Origin: UBA2336 sp964538575
GTDB lineage: Bacteria > Bacteroidota > Bacteroidia > Cytophagales > Cyclobacteriaceae
Assembly: GCA_964538575.1 (NCBI GenBank)
Contig: CAZIGG010000163.1
Span: forward strand, 1 to 5,885
Length of the DNA stretch: 5,885 nucleotides
Direction of reading: 5' to 3'
Below, piece after piece: positions 1-5,885 of this stretch. Within the stretch, counting starts at the first letter, position 1. Each line of letters begins with the position of its first letter. Position numbers and translations under genes: made by a program. Under the pieces are notes generated by a model that saw only the letters and a list, made by a program, of their open reading frames with translations, was not told the origin of the DNA and did not search any database.

Positions 1-758
1 TTATTCTCTCCAAAGTGTTGAACTTTCTCACGAACCCGTTAATTTTTGTTTTCGGGTTTTTGATTGCTTCTGTACTGATAAAGAAAGCTCATCTGAAGAA
101 ACGATTTTTCTGGATTGCGTTCTCATTACTGTTATTTTTCTCCAACGATTTTATAAGCAACGAGGTAATGCATGCATGGGAAGTCGACCCGACACCCTAT
201 GCATCCATTACTAAGGTGTATGAGTTGGGTATTGTTTTAACAGGCGTTACGTTTAACGATCGTGAGCCCGCTGACCGGGTTTATTTTGATCATGGTGCTG
301 ACCGGGTAACGCATACAATTCAGCTTTATAAAAAGGGAATTATTAAGAAGGTACTCATCGCAGGAGGAACCGGAAGGTTAGTAATGAAAGCCCGACCGGA
401 AGCCGATGAAATAATGGAGGTGATGGTTATGGCAGGCGTACCGGTAAGCGATATCCGTATAGAACGGGAATCCCGAAATACGCATGAAAGTGCCGTGAAT
501 GTAAAGCAAATGTTGAAGGATGACCATGAAAGTAATTACCTGCTCATTACCTCTGCCTTTCACATGCGGAGGTCTATTGCATGCTTTAAAAATGAAGGCT
601 TACACGCGGATGTATTCAGCACAGATTTCTACACACACCCGCGCTTCTTTACACCCGATGTTTTACTGGTTCCCAGGGCTGATTCTATCAGTCGGTGGCA
701 AAGGATGTTTAGAGAGTGGGGGGGGATTGCGGCTTATTGGGTGGCGGGGTATATTTAA
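1..758 (+). CDS. YdcF/ElyC/SanA-like DUF218 membrane protein, 5' end cut by window edge
   Basis: DUF218 (YdcF/SanA/ElyC) family envelope protein; residue numbers here count from the GTG at 15. Seen: two hydrophobic segments (about residues 4-22 and 30-43) joined by a short basic loop, then a soluble domain. That domain has the opening strand GIVLTG (72-77), LYKKGIIKKVLIAGGTG (104-120), the acidic/Asn block ERESRNTHES (150-159), LLITSAFHMRRS (176-187), and the usual family ending WGGIAAYWVAGYI. Known: E. coli ElyC and SanA affect envelope integrity and vancomycin or detergent resistance; the biochemical activity of the family is unsettled. Start: GTG at 15 is the first possible start in the window, but the frame is open to base 1 and reads I-L-S-K before it. 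This resembles the F-I-L-S-K opening common in this family, so the real ATG probably lies a few codons outside. An 8-G run (718-725) sits in the last codons. It converges on the lipoprotein gene and ends at a hairpin terminator. Family assignment is strong; the exact role is unknown. Confidence 0.88.
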   Translation, partial: ILSKVLNFLTNPLIFVFGFLIASVLIKKAHLKKRFFWIAFSLLLFFSNDFISNEVMHAWEVDPTPYASITKVYELGIVLTGVTFNDREPADRVYFDHGADRVTHTIQLYKKGIIKKVLIAGGTGRLVMKARPEADEIMEVMVMAGVPVSDIRIERESRNTHESAVNVKQMLKDDHESNYLLITSAFHMRRSIACFKNEGLHADVFSTDFYTHPRFFTPDVLLVPRADSISRWQRMFREWGGIAAYWVAGYI

Positions 759-794
759 AAAAAAATGCCTTGCTAAAAGCAGGGCATTTTTTTT
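757..794. terminator. Bidirectional intrinsic terminator between convergent genes
   Basis: Bases 766-773 (TGCCTTGC) pair with 779-786 (GCAGGGCA) around a 5-base loop, TAAAA. The stem is extended by nine A on the left (757-765) and eight T on the right (787-794). Read on the plus strand the stem has one G-U pair and a T tail. Read on the minus strand it has one C-A mismatch and a nine-T tail. It begins inside the stop codon of the DUF218 gene and lies 19 bases past the stop of the lipoprotein gene, so it probably serves both, more strongly in the plus direction. Confidence 0.88.
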
Positions 795-813
795 GATTGT
801 TAGATAATTAAAA

Positions 814-2373
814 CTAAGGTATCGGAAGCTCAGTTCCGGGAAAGTTGTTTGGGTTTGTGGATGGGATAGTTGACTTAAATTTTGAATTAATTACCCGGAT
901 AAACTCATTCGCGATATACGCATTGCCTCTTGCATTCAGATGAATTCCATCAAGGGTGTAGGCTCCGAATGGAGGAATAAACGATGCGGTTAAGGTTGAC
1001 CCCTTAATGGTCACAACTGTTGTTTTTAATGTATTCAATAAGGTATTAATATCTACCAGAGCCAAACGGTCGCTGTTGGCTGCAACCGTAGCACTTATTG
1101 TGGCATTGAAATGGTCAATGCTGGCTTGAATAGTAGCTTGCTCGCTTGGTAAAAGTACGTACTTGTCTCCGAGAAATCCTGCGGCAGGACTCACACCAAC
1201 TCCGGTTGGCAGCACGGCACCTGCAGACAATGTAATAAGATCGGTGGCTGCCGCTTCACGGACCTGTCCAAAACCCGCAAGTGCAGGATTTACTCCTGCA
1301 AGATCGGCTCCTATATCCGTTAGAGTCTGGTCTTTTATCACGATAGCGTTTGCTCCGGCAGCAGCGGTTGTTCCGGTATGAAATACAACTTTCCGCGAGT
1401 CAGCGTCAGCTTGGGTAATTTTATTTCCTCCGGCTTCAGACGCCAGGTAATCAAGCGCGCCATTATATCCTCCGTAGACAGAACCACTGTTCAACTGAGC
1501 AACTGTTGCTACATCCGTTGGATTGCAATCCAGGAATACAATTTGATTCCACCGTACAGTTGAAAAATAGGGTAAGCTTGAGATAGACGGGATATTCGCT
1601 AAAACTCCTTTAGTCTCAATTTCAGTTTCAGCGTTTAATAGTGAAGTTACGGCTGCTGCGTAAGCACCATCAAATGCACCATTTGAAGTAAGAGGTTTTG
1701 TTGGGTCATTTTCATCAGCACCATTTAATGCGAAAGCGTAAGCATCATCAATACCTAACCAAAAAACGAAGAATGTACCCCCATTTTCTAACGCAGCTTC
1801 AGTATCATCAATTAATGTAGAAGTTCCGGGCACAGATGCAAATCTCGCATAGTAAGGATTATAAAACGGGTTAGCAGAACTTGGTCCTCCTAATGCCGGG
1901 AGTTGGGCAGTTTGAATGGTAACTCCATATACGCTGAAGTTATTCAACAAATCCTTATCACCAGTATAGGCTCCAGGGGATTCACCCGGAATTTTTGGTG
2001 TTATGTCAGGGTTATTGGCAGTACCGAGACAATTTGTTCCCGTATTTACCTTAAAGTACAACCTGCCCAGTATAGTTGGGCCTGGGGCTACGCCATAATA
2101 ACCGTTTACGCTTTTGATATCGGGCTGATTGAATTCTCCACCACCAACGGATTTCATTTGATTGGCCAGGATAGAAAAAGAAGAATACTTCTGGCTGGAG
2201 TCATATAGAGCGCCATTCATAAAGCCGGCACCCATCGAACTCCCGACCGTTACCACTTTAGTAAAGTCTGCATTGCCTGATGTTTGTTTTATTCCCTCTG
2301 GAGCTTCATATGTACAGGCCCCGGCAAACGTTAAGGTTAAGAGAAGGGCTGCGAATTTATTTTCTTTTTTCAT
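814..2373 (-). CDS. SGNH/GDSL-hydrolase-like lipoprotein, partner of the TonB-dependent receptor
   Basis: 519 residues; probable outer-membrane lipoprotein with an SGNH (GDSL lipase/esterase-like) fold. Seen: a lysine-rich start, hydrophobic segment 7-19, and a lipobox-like FAGAC with Cys20 as the likely lipidated residue. Block I is VTVGSSMGAGF (42-51), with Ser46 where the nucleophile belongs. A block II-like Gly150 sits in FSVYGVTI. Block III is WLGIDD (205-210), with Asp209 where Asn is usual. Block V is DGIHLNARGNA (475-485), giving the Asp475/His478 pair. Between blocks III and V is a stretch of about 260 residues containing ANIPSISSLPYF (259-270), a motif I associate with the large Bacteroidota members of this family. 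Cys115 and Cys283 are the only cysteines after Cys20 and could form a disulfide. The start ATG has no Shine-Dalgarno, which is normal for the phylum. It lies 20 bases after the receptor gene and is almost certainly co-transcribed with it. Inferred role: binding or de-esterifying the receptor's ligand at the cell surface. Fold is confident; activity and substrate are not shown. Confidence 0.85.
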   Translation of the reverse strand: MKKENKFAALLLTLTFAGACTYEAPEGIKQTSGNADFTKVVTVGSSMGAGFMNGALYDSSQKYSSFSILANQMKSVGGGEFNQPDIKSVNGYYGVAPGPTILGRLYFKVNTGTNCLGTANNPDITPKIPGESPGAYTGDKDLLNNFSVYGVTIQTAQLPALGGPSSANPFYNPYYARFASVPGTSTLIDDTEAALENGGTFFVFWLGIDDAYAFALNGADENDPTKPLTSNGAFDGAYAAAVTSLLNAETEIETKGVLANIPSISSLPYFSTVRWNQIVFLDCNPTDVATVAQLNSGSVYGGYNGALDYLASEAGGNKITQADADSRKVVFHTGTTAAAGANAIVIKDQTLTDIGADLAGVNPALAGFGQVREAAATDLITLSAGAVLPTGVGVSPAAGFLGDKYVLLPSEQATIQASIDHFNATISATVAANSDRLALVDINTLLNTLKTTVVTIKGSTLTASFIPPFGAYTLDGIHLNARGNAYIANEFIRVINSKFKSTIPSTNPNNFPGTELPIP

Positions 2374-2393
2374 AGTCGTTTCTAATTAAAGAA

Positions 2394-5306
2394 TTAATTC
2401 ATCAATTGATCAAAAGTAACTGAGATGTAGTAGATGGCTCCCAGGGTAGGGCCACCATAGTTAAGCACATAGCGTTTGTTAAACAGGTCCGATCCGCCCA
2501 ATTTAATAACGGATTTCATGTTCTTGATTCGGTAACTCACTTGTGCATCTATTACACCCACAGCAGGCACTTCGCCTTGTGCAAAAGAAGATTCCCACAG
2601 GAATGCATCCTGCCAGCGATAGGCCACGTTGAAACCTAAATTCTCAGTCAACTTTCTGTTGCCGAATGTAACGTTAAACTTATGCTCAGGCGTATTAAAT
2701 TCAGAAAGATATCCGCTACCAAGTTCATCGTTCAGTTTGTTCCAGTTGTAATTGAACCCGATTTTATAGCCTCTTAATAAACTATATTCACCGCCTAATA
2801 CAAAACCCTGTGCACTAACTTTTCTATCAAGGTTTGTGTAAACTGAGAAAGTATTTTCTTGCCCATTCGTAGTTATCGGTGATAATAATCCTTGTGCGTT
2901 ACGAATATTTTGTTCGGTCCTCGGATCAAGTAAGTATGCACCAGGTTCGGTACTCATACCTTCAAAATCAAGTGCTCCGGCAGCTTTTCTTAAATTCTGC
3001 TGAACAATAAAATTATCATAAGCACTGTGATAATAGGCGAGGTCAATCATGAAGTTAGTTCCAATCAAAGCCTTGTATCCAATTTCGACAGACTGAACCT
3101 GTTCAGGAGTAACAGGTTTTGTGGTGGTTATCGGAACTAACAAACTTAGCAAGTTAGGATCACCCAGAGAGAGAGAACTTCCTGAAGCAGCAATTGCGGC
3201 TGCAAACTTGTTTACGGAAGCTAAGTCATAGGCATTTTCATAAATGTTTCTTGCTTCGGCATATTGCGGAAGACCACCAAGAATCCGGGATGCTACAACG
3301 TTTAGATCAATATGCTGACCCTGTGTTGTAGGGTTTCTAAAGCCCGTTTGGTAGGAAACCCGAAGGTTATGGTTAGGAGCTAAAGAATAAACACCGGAAA
3401 TTCGTGGGTTAAACTGGGCATCAAAGTTTTCGTTTTTATCGTAACGAATTGATGCGGTAAGTTTGAGCTTGTCGTTTAGTATTTTTTTAGAAGCCTGAAT
3501 ATACGCGCCAACTTCTTGAATGGTAATATCATTTCCTGCCGTGTCGGCAAAGATTGTTCCATTAGAATTTAAATCGTATAACCGGTAACTGGCTCCAATC
3601 ATTAAATCCATGAAATTAATTTGATTCTTGAAATTGTATTGACCTTCTGCATGGTAAAGTTTGGTTTTGTCAGCAAAGAGTGATCCTTCAGGAATTACAC
3701 TGCTTTGAGCCTCTTTTTTTGCATTATTATACTCAGGGGTTCCCGGTACATATCTGCCTACGTCAGCAGCACCTCTTGCAAATCCGTGTGCTAGTTGCTG
3801 ATTTGCAACGTCATTTGGATCTCCGGGATTTGTAGCAAAATAAGTCATGTACCCCAAGGCATAATCTCTGAACCAGGAGGAGTTATCCTTCCATGCGCTA
3901 TTGATAAGAACACCTGTTAAATCCGCGATGTATGAATCACCTGAATCCTCTATTGTAGTGTATCCTCTTAAGAAGAAATTATCTCCTTTTAATTCAACCT
4001 TATGTTGCTGAATATTAAAATCTTTTAGAGAGTAACGCTGCGCCCCCGTATAAACAGAAGTACCTGAACCATAGTTTAAATGATAAAGCACTTCCAGTTT
4101 GTCAGTAATGCGATAATTCAGTCCAAGGCTTACCTTTAAGTTTTCTGCATTATAATCTACAAGATCCCTTTCATCATACGCTGTTCTGCTAACAATATTG
4201 TTTGGGAGGACCGGTAAAAGTGGGGCAAGCGGACTTGCCATAAAAGCAGCGTTGTTAGCTAATGAAACACCTACAAGACCCAGGGATGTTGATGCTTCAT
4301 CTCCAAACATATGAACTCTATCCGCTCCCGGGTTAAATGAATAACCCGGAGGAGTGATATTCTTTGATTTGTCTTGCTGATTGGTGCCGTACCAGTCAGT
4401 TGCCCTGCTATACGAAACAGAAACTTTAAAGGCGAACTTGTTATTAAACGCTTTGGCGTATCGTAAGGAGGCTTCATACATCGGTTGAGGAGAGCCCGGT
4501 CCAATTTTTCCAGTTTCAGAGTCCAGATCAGAATCGCCAATGTGATTTACACCTAACTTAGCAAAGGCACTTAGTCCCTGATATTCAAAAGGACTCTTAC
4601 TGTTAATCAATAAAATACCATTAAAAGCATTCGGACCATATAGCGCGGATGCCGCACCAGGAATAAATTCTACACTTTCAACATCAAGTTCGGAAGGACC
4701 ATTCAGGTTACCGATTGGAAAGTTCAATGCGGGTGCCTGCGTATCCATTCCATCGATTAATTGAACGAATCGTGTATTACCGGTCGAATTAAAACCTCTT
4801 GCATTAACAATTTGAAAATTGATACTACTCGTGGTCATATCAAGGCCTTTCAAATTGATAAGCCCCTTGTAATAATTATCAGATGCTGTGTTTTGAACAG
4901 CGAGGATGTCCATCTTCTCAATCGTTACAGGTGACTGCAAAATGCTTTCTTCCATTCTGGATGCAGAAATTACCACCTCCTGACCAAGAATGCTTTGCTC
5001 TTCCATACTTATGGAAAGGCTGGTGGTATTTGCATCGGTAATCTCCAACTCCTGGGTTTTATACCCAACAAAAGATAAGACCAGAGTCATGGGAGGTTCC
5101 TGATTTACTTTTAAACTGAATTTACCATCTACATCAGTAGTGGTGCCAATTACTTTACCCTTCACGATGATGTTAACACCAGCTAGGGTCTCACCAGTCA
5201 TACCGTCTTTCACAGTTCCCGATATTGTGGTTTGGGCTAGTGTTGATGACGCAAAAAATAGTGTCATCACGAACAATCCCAGCAAACGTTTGTAGAACTT
5301 CTCCAT
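2394..5306 (-). CDS. TonB-dependent outer-membrane receptor with carboxypeptidase-regulatory-like N-terminal domain
   Basis: 970 residues; outer-membrane active transporter driven by TonB-ExbB-ExbD. Seen: a signal peptide with cleavage likely after Ala24 (STLA/QTT). Next is a beta-sandwich carboxypeptidase D regulatory-like domain (about 27-102; ISGTVKD, GVNIIVKG, TTTDVDGKFSL, LSFVGY), then a TonB-box-like segment EVVISASR (110-117). The plug domain (about 122-240) carries NARGFN (168-173), LIDGMD (183-188) and IPGAASALYGPNAFNGILLI (215-234). The rest is a beta-barrel ending with DLFNKRY, GGPTLGAIYYISVTF and a short tail DQLMN. Known: this domain order is typical of Bacteroidota nutrient receptors. 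It is not a canonical SusC: I do not see the usual SusC/RagA linker and plug signatures, and the next gene is not SusD-like. The ligand cannot be deduced; no siderophore, heme or cobalamin gene lies nearby. The ATG is preceded by an A-rich leader without a Shine-Dalgarno. It is the first gene of a probable two-gene operon with the SGNH lipoprotein. Confidence 0.93.
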   Translation of the reverse strand: MEKFYKRLLGLFVMTLFFASSTLAQTTISGTVKDGMTGETLAGVNIIVKGKVIGTTTDVDGKFSLKVNQEPPMTLVLSFVGYKTQELEITDANTTSLSISMEEQSILGQEVVISASRMEESILQSPVTIEKMDILAVQNTASDNYYKGLINLKGLDMTTSSINFQIVNARGFNSTGNTRFVQLIDGMDTQAPALNFPIGNLNGPSELDVESVEFIPGAASALYGPNAFNGILLINSKSPFEYQGLSAFAKLGVNHIGDSDLDSETGKIGPGSPQPMYEASLRYAKAFNNKFAFKVSVSYSRATDWYGTNQQDKSKNITPPGYSFNPGADRVHMFGDEASTSLGLVGVSLANNAAFMASPLAPLLPVLPNNIVSRTAYDERDLVDYNAENLKVSLGLNYRITDKLEVLYHLNYGSGTSVYTGAQRYSLKDFNIQQHKVELKGDNFFLRGYTTIEDSGDSYIADLTGVLINSAWKDNSSWFRDYALGYMTYFATNPGDPNDVANQQLAHGFARGAADVGRYVPGTPEYNNAKKEAQSSVIPEGSLFADKTKLYHAEGQYNFKNQINFMDLMIGASYRLYDLNSNGTIFADTAGNDITIQEVGAYIQASKKILNDKLKLTASIRYDKNENFDAQFNPRISGVYSLAPNHNLRVSYQTGFRNPTTQGQHIDLNVVASRILGGLPQYAEARNIYENAYDLASVNKFAAAIAASGSSLSLGDPNLLSLLVPITTTKPVTPEQVQSVEIGYKALIGTNFMIDLAYYHSAYDNFIVQQNLRKAAGALDFEGMSTEPGAYLLDPRTEQNIRNAQGLLSPITTNGQENTFSVYTNLDRKVSAQGFVLGGEYSLLRGYKIGFNYNWNKLNDELGSGYLSEFNTPEHKFNVTFGNRKLTENLGFNVAYRWQDAFLWESSFAQGEVPAVGVIDAQVSYRIKNMKSVIKLGGSDLFNKRYVLNYGGPTLGAIYYISVTFDQLMN

Positions 5307-5360
5307 AAATTGTTTTTAGGTTGGTTTGTTGTTAGAATAAAGTTGGGTTAATAGGCAATT

Positions 5361-5378
5361 GGAGAACAAAATTTCTCC
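5361..5378 (-). promoter_or_regulatory. Hairpin in the receptor gene leader
   Basis: A perfect 6-base inverted repeat: GGAGAA at 5361-5366 and TTCTCC at 5373-5378, separated by CAAAAT. It lies 55-72 bases upstream of the receptor ATG. If transcription starts just after the candidate -7 element (5393-5400), it falls near the 5' end of the mRNA leader. It directly abuts an 8-base palindrome, CTGATCAG (5378-5385). It could be a leader stem or an operator for a DNA-binding protein. It lacks a following T tract in the direction of the receptor gene, so it is unlikely to be a terminator. Function is inference only. Confidence 0.4.
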
Positions 5379-5392
5379 TGATCAGAAAAATA

Positions 5393-5400
5393 CAAAATTA
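5393..5400 (-). promoter_or_regulatory. Candidate Bacteroidota -7 promoter element for the receptor/lipoprotein operon
   Basis: Read on the minus strand this is TAATTTTG, an exact match to the TAnnTTTG -7 consensus of the Bacteroidota primary sigma factor. It lies 86 bases upstream of the receptor ATG. I do not find a clear TTG -33 element at the usual 17-23 base spacing, which lowers confidence. Use of this promoter would give a leader of roughly 80 bases that includes the hairpin at 5361-5378. Confidence 0.45.
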
Positions 5401-5406
5401 AATTAG

Positions 5407-5436
5407 AAATTACGAAAACGATTGCGCCCGTAATTT
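5407..5436 (-). repeat. Inverted repeat downstream of gldC
   Basis: AAATTACG (5407-5414) and CGTAATTT (5429-5436) are perfect 8-base inverted arms around a 14-base loop. On the minus strand the structure begins 25 bases after the gldC stop and is followed by an AT-rich stretch, so it could be a weak terminator for gldC. It also lies just upstream of the candidate -7 element of the receptor operon, where an operator would sit. Its AT-rich stem is not strong, so both readings are tentative. Confidence 0.4.
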
Positions 5437-5446
5437 TGCCCGAATT
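5422..5446. repeat. Short GC-core repeats, left side of gldC
   Basis: TTGCGCCCG at 5422-5430, followed by T-AATT, matches the copy on the other side of gldC at 5814-5827 over 14 bases with one difference. A shorter variant, TTGCCCGAATT (5436-5446), overlaps the end of the left copy and lacks the internal CG. This gap (5307-5460) otherwise holds only the regulatory candidates listed separately; I see no gene in it. Confidence 0.45.
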
Positions 5447-5460
5447 TGAGCTTCGCGGCC

Positions 5461-5796
5461 TTATTTTTCAGGGTTGTTCAACAGGTGTTGCACCAGCTTC
5501 TCGCAAAGCGCATTGGTTTCACCCGCCATGTATTCATCCCCGGTAGAGGAGAGCATGCTTTGCGCCAGTCCGCCCAGGCAATCGATGTAAAAGCGCTTCA
5601 TTTCGTTTATGGGCATGTCGTTGGTCCACAGGTCAATACGAAGCGTATTCTTTTGCTTTTCATCCCACAGCGAAATGCTGATCGATTTGGTTTCGCTGGG
5701 CGCAGCTTCGGGCTTGTCAGAGGCGTTCCACTGAATTTTCTGTGGAACATTGTTGGCATCTAAATCTATGGTGAAGTTGATTTCTGACTTTTTCAT
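5461..5796 (-). CDS. gldC: Gliding motility protein GldC
   Basis: 111 residues, about the normal length for GldC. Seen: the N-terminus MKKSEINFTIDLD followed by NNVPQKIQW, then the family core SLWDEKQKNTLRIDLWTNDM (42-61) running on into PINEMKRFY, and a helical C-terminal part containing STGDEYMAGE. There is no signal peptide or membrane segment, so the protein is probably cytoplasmic. Known: in Flavobacterium johnsoniae gldC lies beside gldB and supports efficient gliding, though it is less essential than the core Gld/Spr motor and type IX secretion genes; homologues also occur in Bacteroidota not known to glide. The ATG at 5796 is preceded by no Shine-Dalgarno. The gene lies 33 bases after the stop of an upstream minus-strand gene and is probably co-transcribed with it. 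A 154-base gap with a candidate promoter separates it from the receptor gene, so a shared transcript with the receptor is less likely. Confidence 0.92.
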   Translation of the reverse strand: MKKSEINFTIDLDANNVPQKIQWNASDKPEAAPSETKSISISLWDEKQKNTLRIDLWTNDMPINEMKRFYIDCLGGLAQSMLSSTGDEYMAGETNALCEKLVQHLLNNPEK

Positions 5797-5810
5797 CGGA
5801 TATGGGTGAT

Positions 5811-5827
5811 AATTTGCGCCCGAAATT
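5811..5827. repeat. Short GC-core repeat with inverted AATTT/AAATT arms, right side of gldC
   Basis: AATTT (5811-5815) and AAATT (5823-5827) are complementary arms around the GC-rich core GCGCCCG. The nine bases TTGCGCCCG (5814-5822) are identical to 5422-5430 on the other side of gldC. It lies in the 33-base gap between gldC and the upstream gene, 14 bases before the gldC start. It may be a protein-binding site, a small dispersed repeat or chance. Confidence 0.4.
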
Positions 5828-5829
5828 AA

Positions 5830-5885
5830 TTAAAATTTAATCTCCGGAATTTCTCCTTCCACGATTAGTTTTCCTTCCGTGGCCT
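5830..5885 (-). CDS. C-terminal end of an unidentified gene upstream of gldC (partial)
   Basis: On the minus strand the frame ATEGKLIVEGEIPEIKF ends at a TAA (5830-5832), 33 bases before the gldC start. The residues look like a normal protein C-terminus (alternating hydrophobic and charged, beta-strand-like), and the spacing fits an operon. The rest lies beyond the right edge. In Flavobacterium the gene before gldC is gldB, but these 17 residues do not let me recognise GldB or any other family. A second frame stays open over the same short stretch but reads as an Arg/Gly/Asn-rich peptide, which is less plausible. Confidence 0.5.
   Translation of the reverse strand, partial: ATEGKLIVEGEIPEIKF

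Noticed and set aside
520..807. Plus-strand reading frame of 95 codons overlapping the end of the DUF218 gene and the terminator
   Set aside because: It runs inside a well-supported gene in another frame, then through the terminator hairpin; its residues show no family features.
1163..2389. Several plus-strand frames (61-101 codons) opposite the lipoprotein gene
   Set aside because: They are antisense to a complete, domain-supported gene and show no recognisable motifs or start signals.
4271..4540. Minus-strand 89-codon frame inside the receptor gene
   Set aside because: It lies wholly within the receptor barrel coding region in another frame and has no protein-like signatures.
2394..5306. 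Calling the receptor SusC/RagA
   Set aside because: The N-terminal domain is shared, but typical SusC/RagA linker and plug motifs are not visible and no SusD-like gene follows.
5422..5446. Possible CRISPR-like or larger repeat array next to gldC
   Set aside because: There are only two near-identical short copies plus one variant, with no regular spacing and no cas genes.
5446..5763. Plus-strand 105-codon frame opposite gldC
   Set aside because: The minus-strand product is a clear GldC of normal length; the plus-strand product matches nothing I recognise.
5828..5841. AT-rich stretch before gldC as a gldC promoter
   Set aside because: The best minus-strand match, TAATTTCG, departs from the -7 consensus and overlaps the end of the upstream gene, so operon read-through is the simpler explanation.

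Overview
The window looks like chromosomal DNA from a Bacteroidota bacterium, most likely of the Cytophagales or a related gliding lineage. The evidence is a recognisable GldC, a large TonB-dependent receptor with an N-terminal carboxypeptidase-regulatory-like domain, a downstream surface-type lipoprotein, start codons without Shine-Dalgarno sequences, and a -7 type motif (TAATTTTG) upstream of the receptor. Base composition is moderately AT-rich and looks even throughout. I see no mobile element, tRNA, rRNA or CRISPR array.

Layout from left to right. (1) A plus-strand YdcF/ElyC/SanA-like (DUF218) membrane protein fills the left edge; its true start is probably just outside the window. (2) A short convergent intergenic region holds a strong hairpin with A and T tracts, which can end transcription from both sides. 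(3) A minus-strand SGNH/GDSL-hydrolase-like lipoprotein follows. (4) Twenty bases upstream of it, on the same strand, is a 970-residue TonB-dependent receptor. (5) A 154-base regulatory gap contains a candidate -7 promoter element, two inverted repeats and short GC-rich repeats. (6) gldC, on the minus strand, is preceded by (7) the last codons of another minus-strand gene that runs off the right edge.

The central unit is the receptor and lipoprotein pair. It has the order and spacing of a SusC/SusD-type outer-membrane uptake pair, but the receptor is not a typical SusC, and a modified SGNH-fold lipoprotein stands where SusD would be. The working model is a TonB-powered outer-membrane transporter with a partner lipoprotein that binds or de-esterifies the ligand. 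The substrate cannot be read from the sequence. gldC and its upstream neighbour appear to form a separate unit linked to gliding. The ydcF-like gene belongs to a leftward cell-envelope neighbourhood and is insulated by the shared terminator.

Nothing here is clearly an undescribed system. The items most worth a second look are the receptor/SGNH-lipoprotein pairing with its altered catalytic blocks, and the repeats bracketing gldC.
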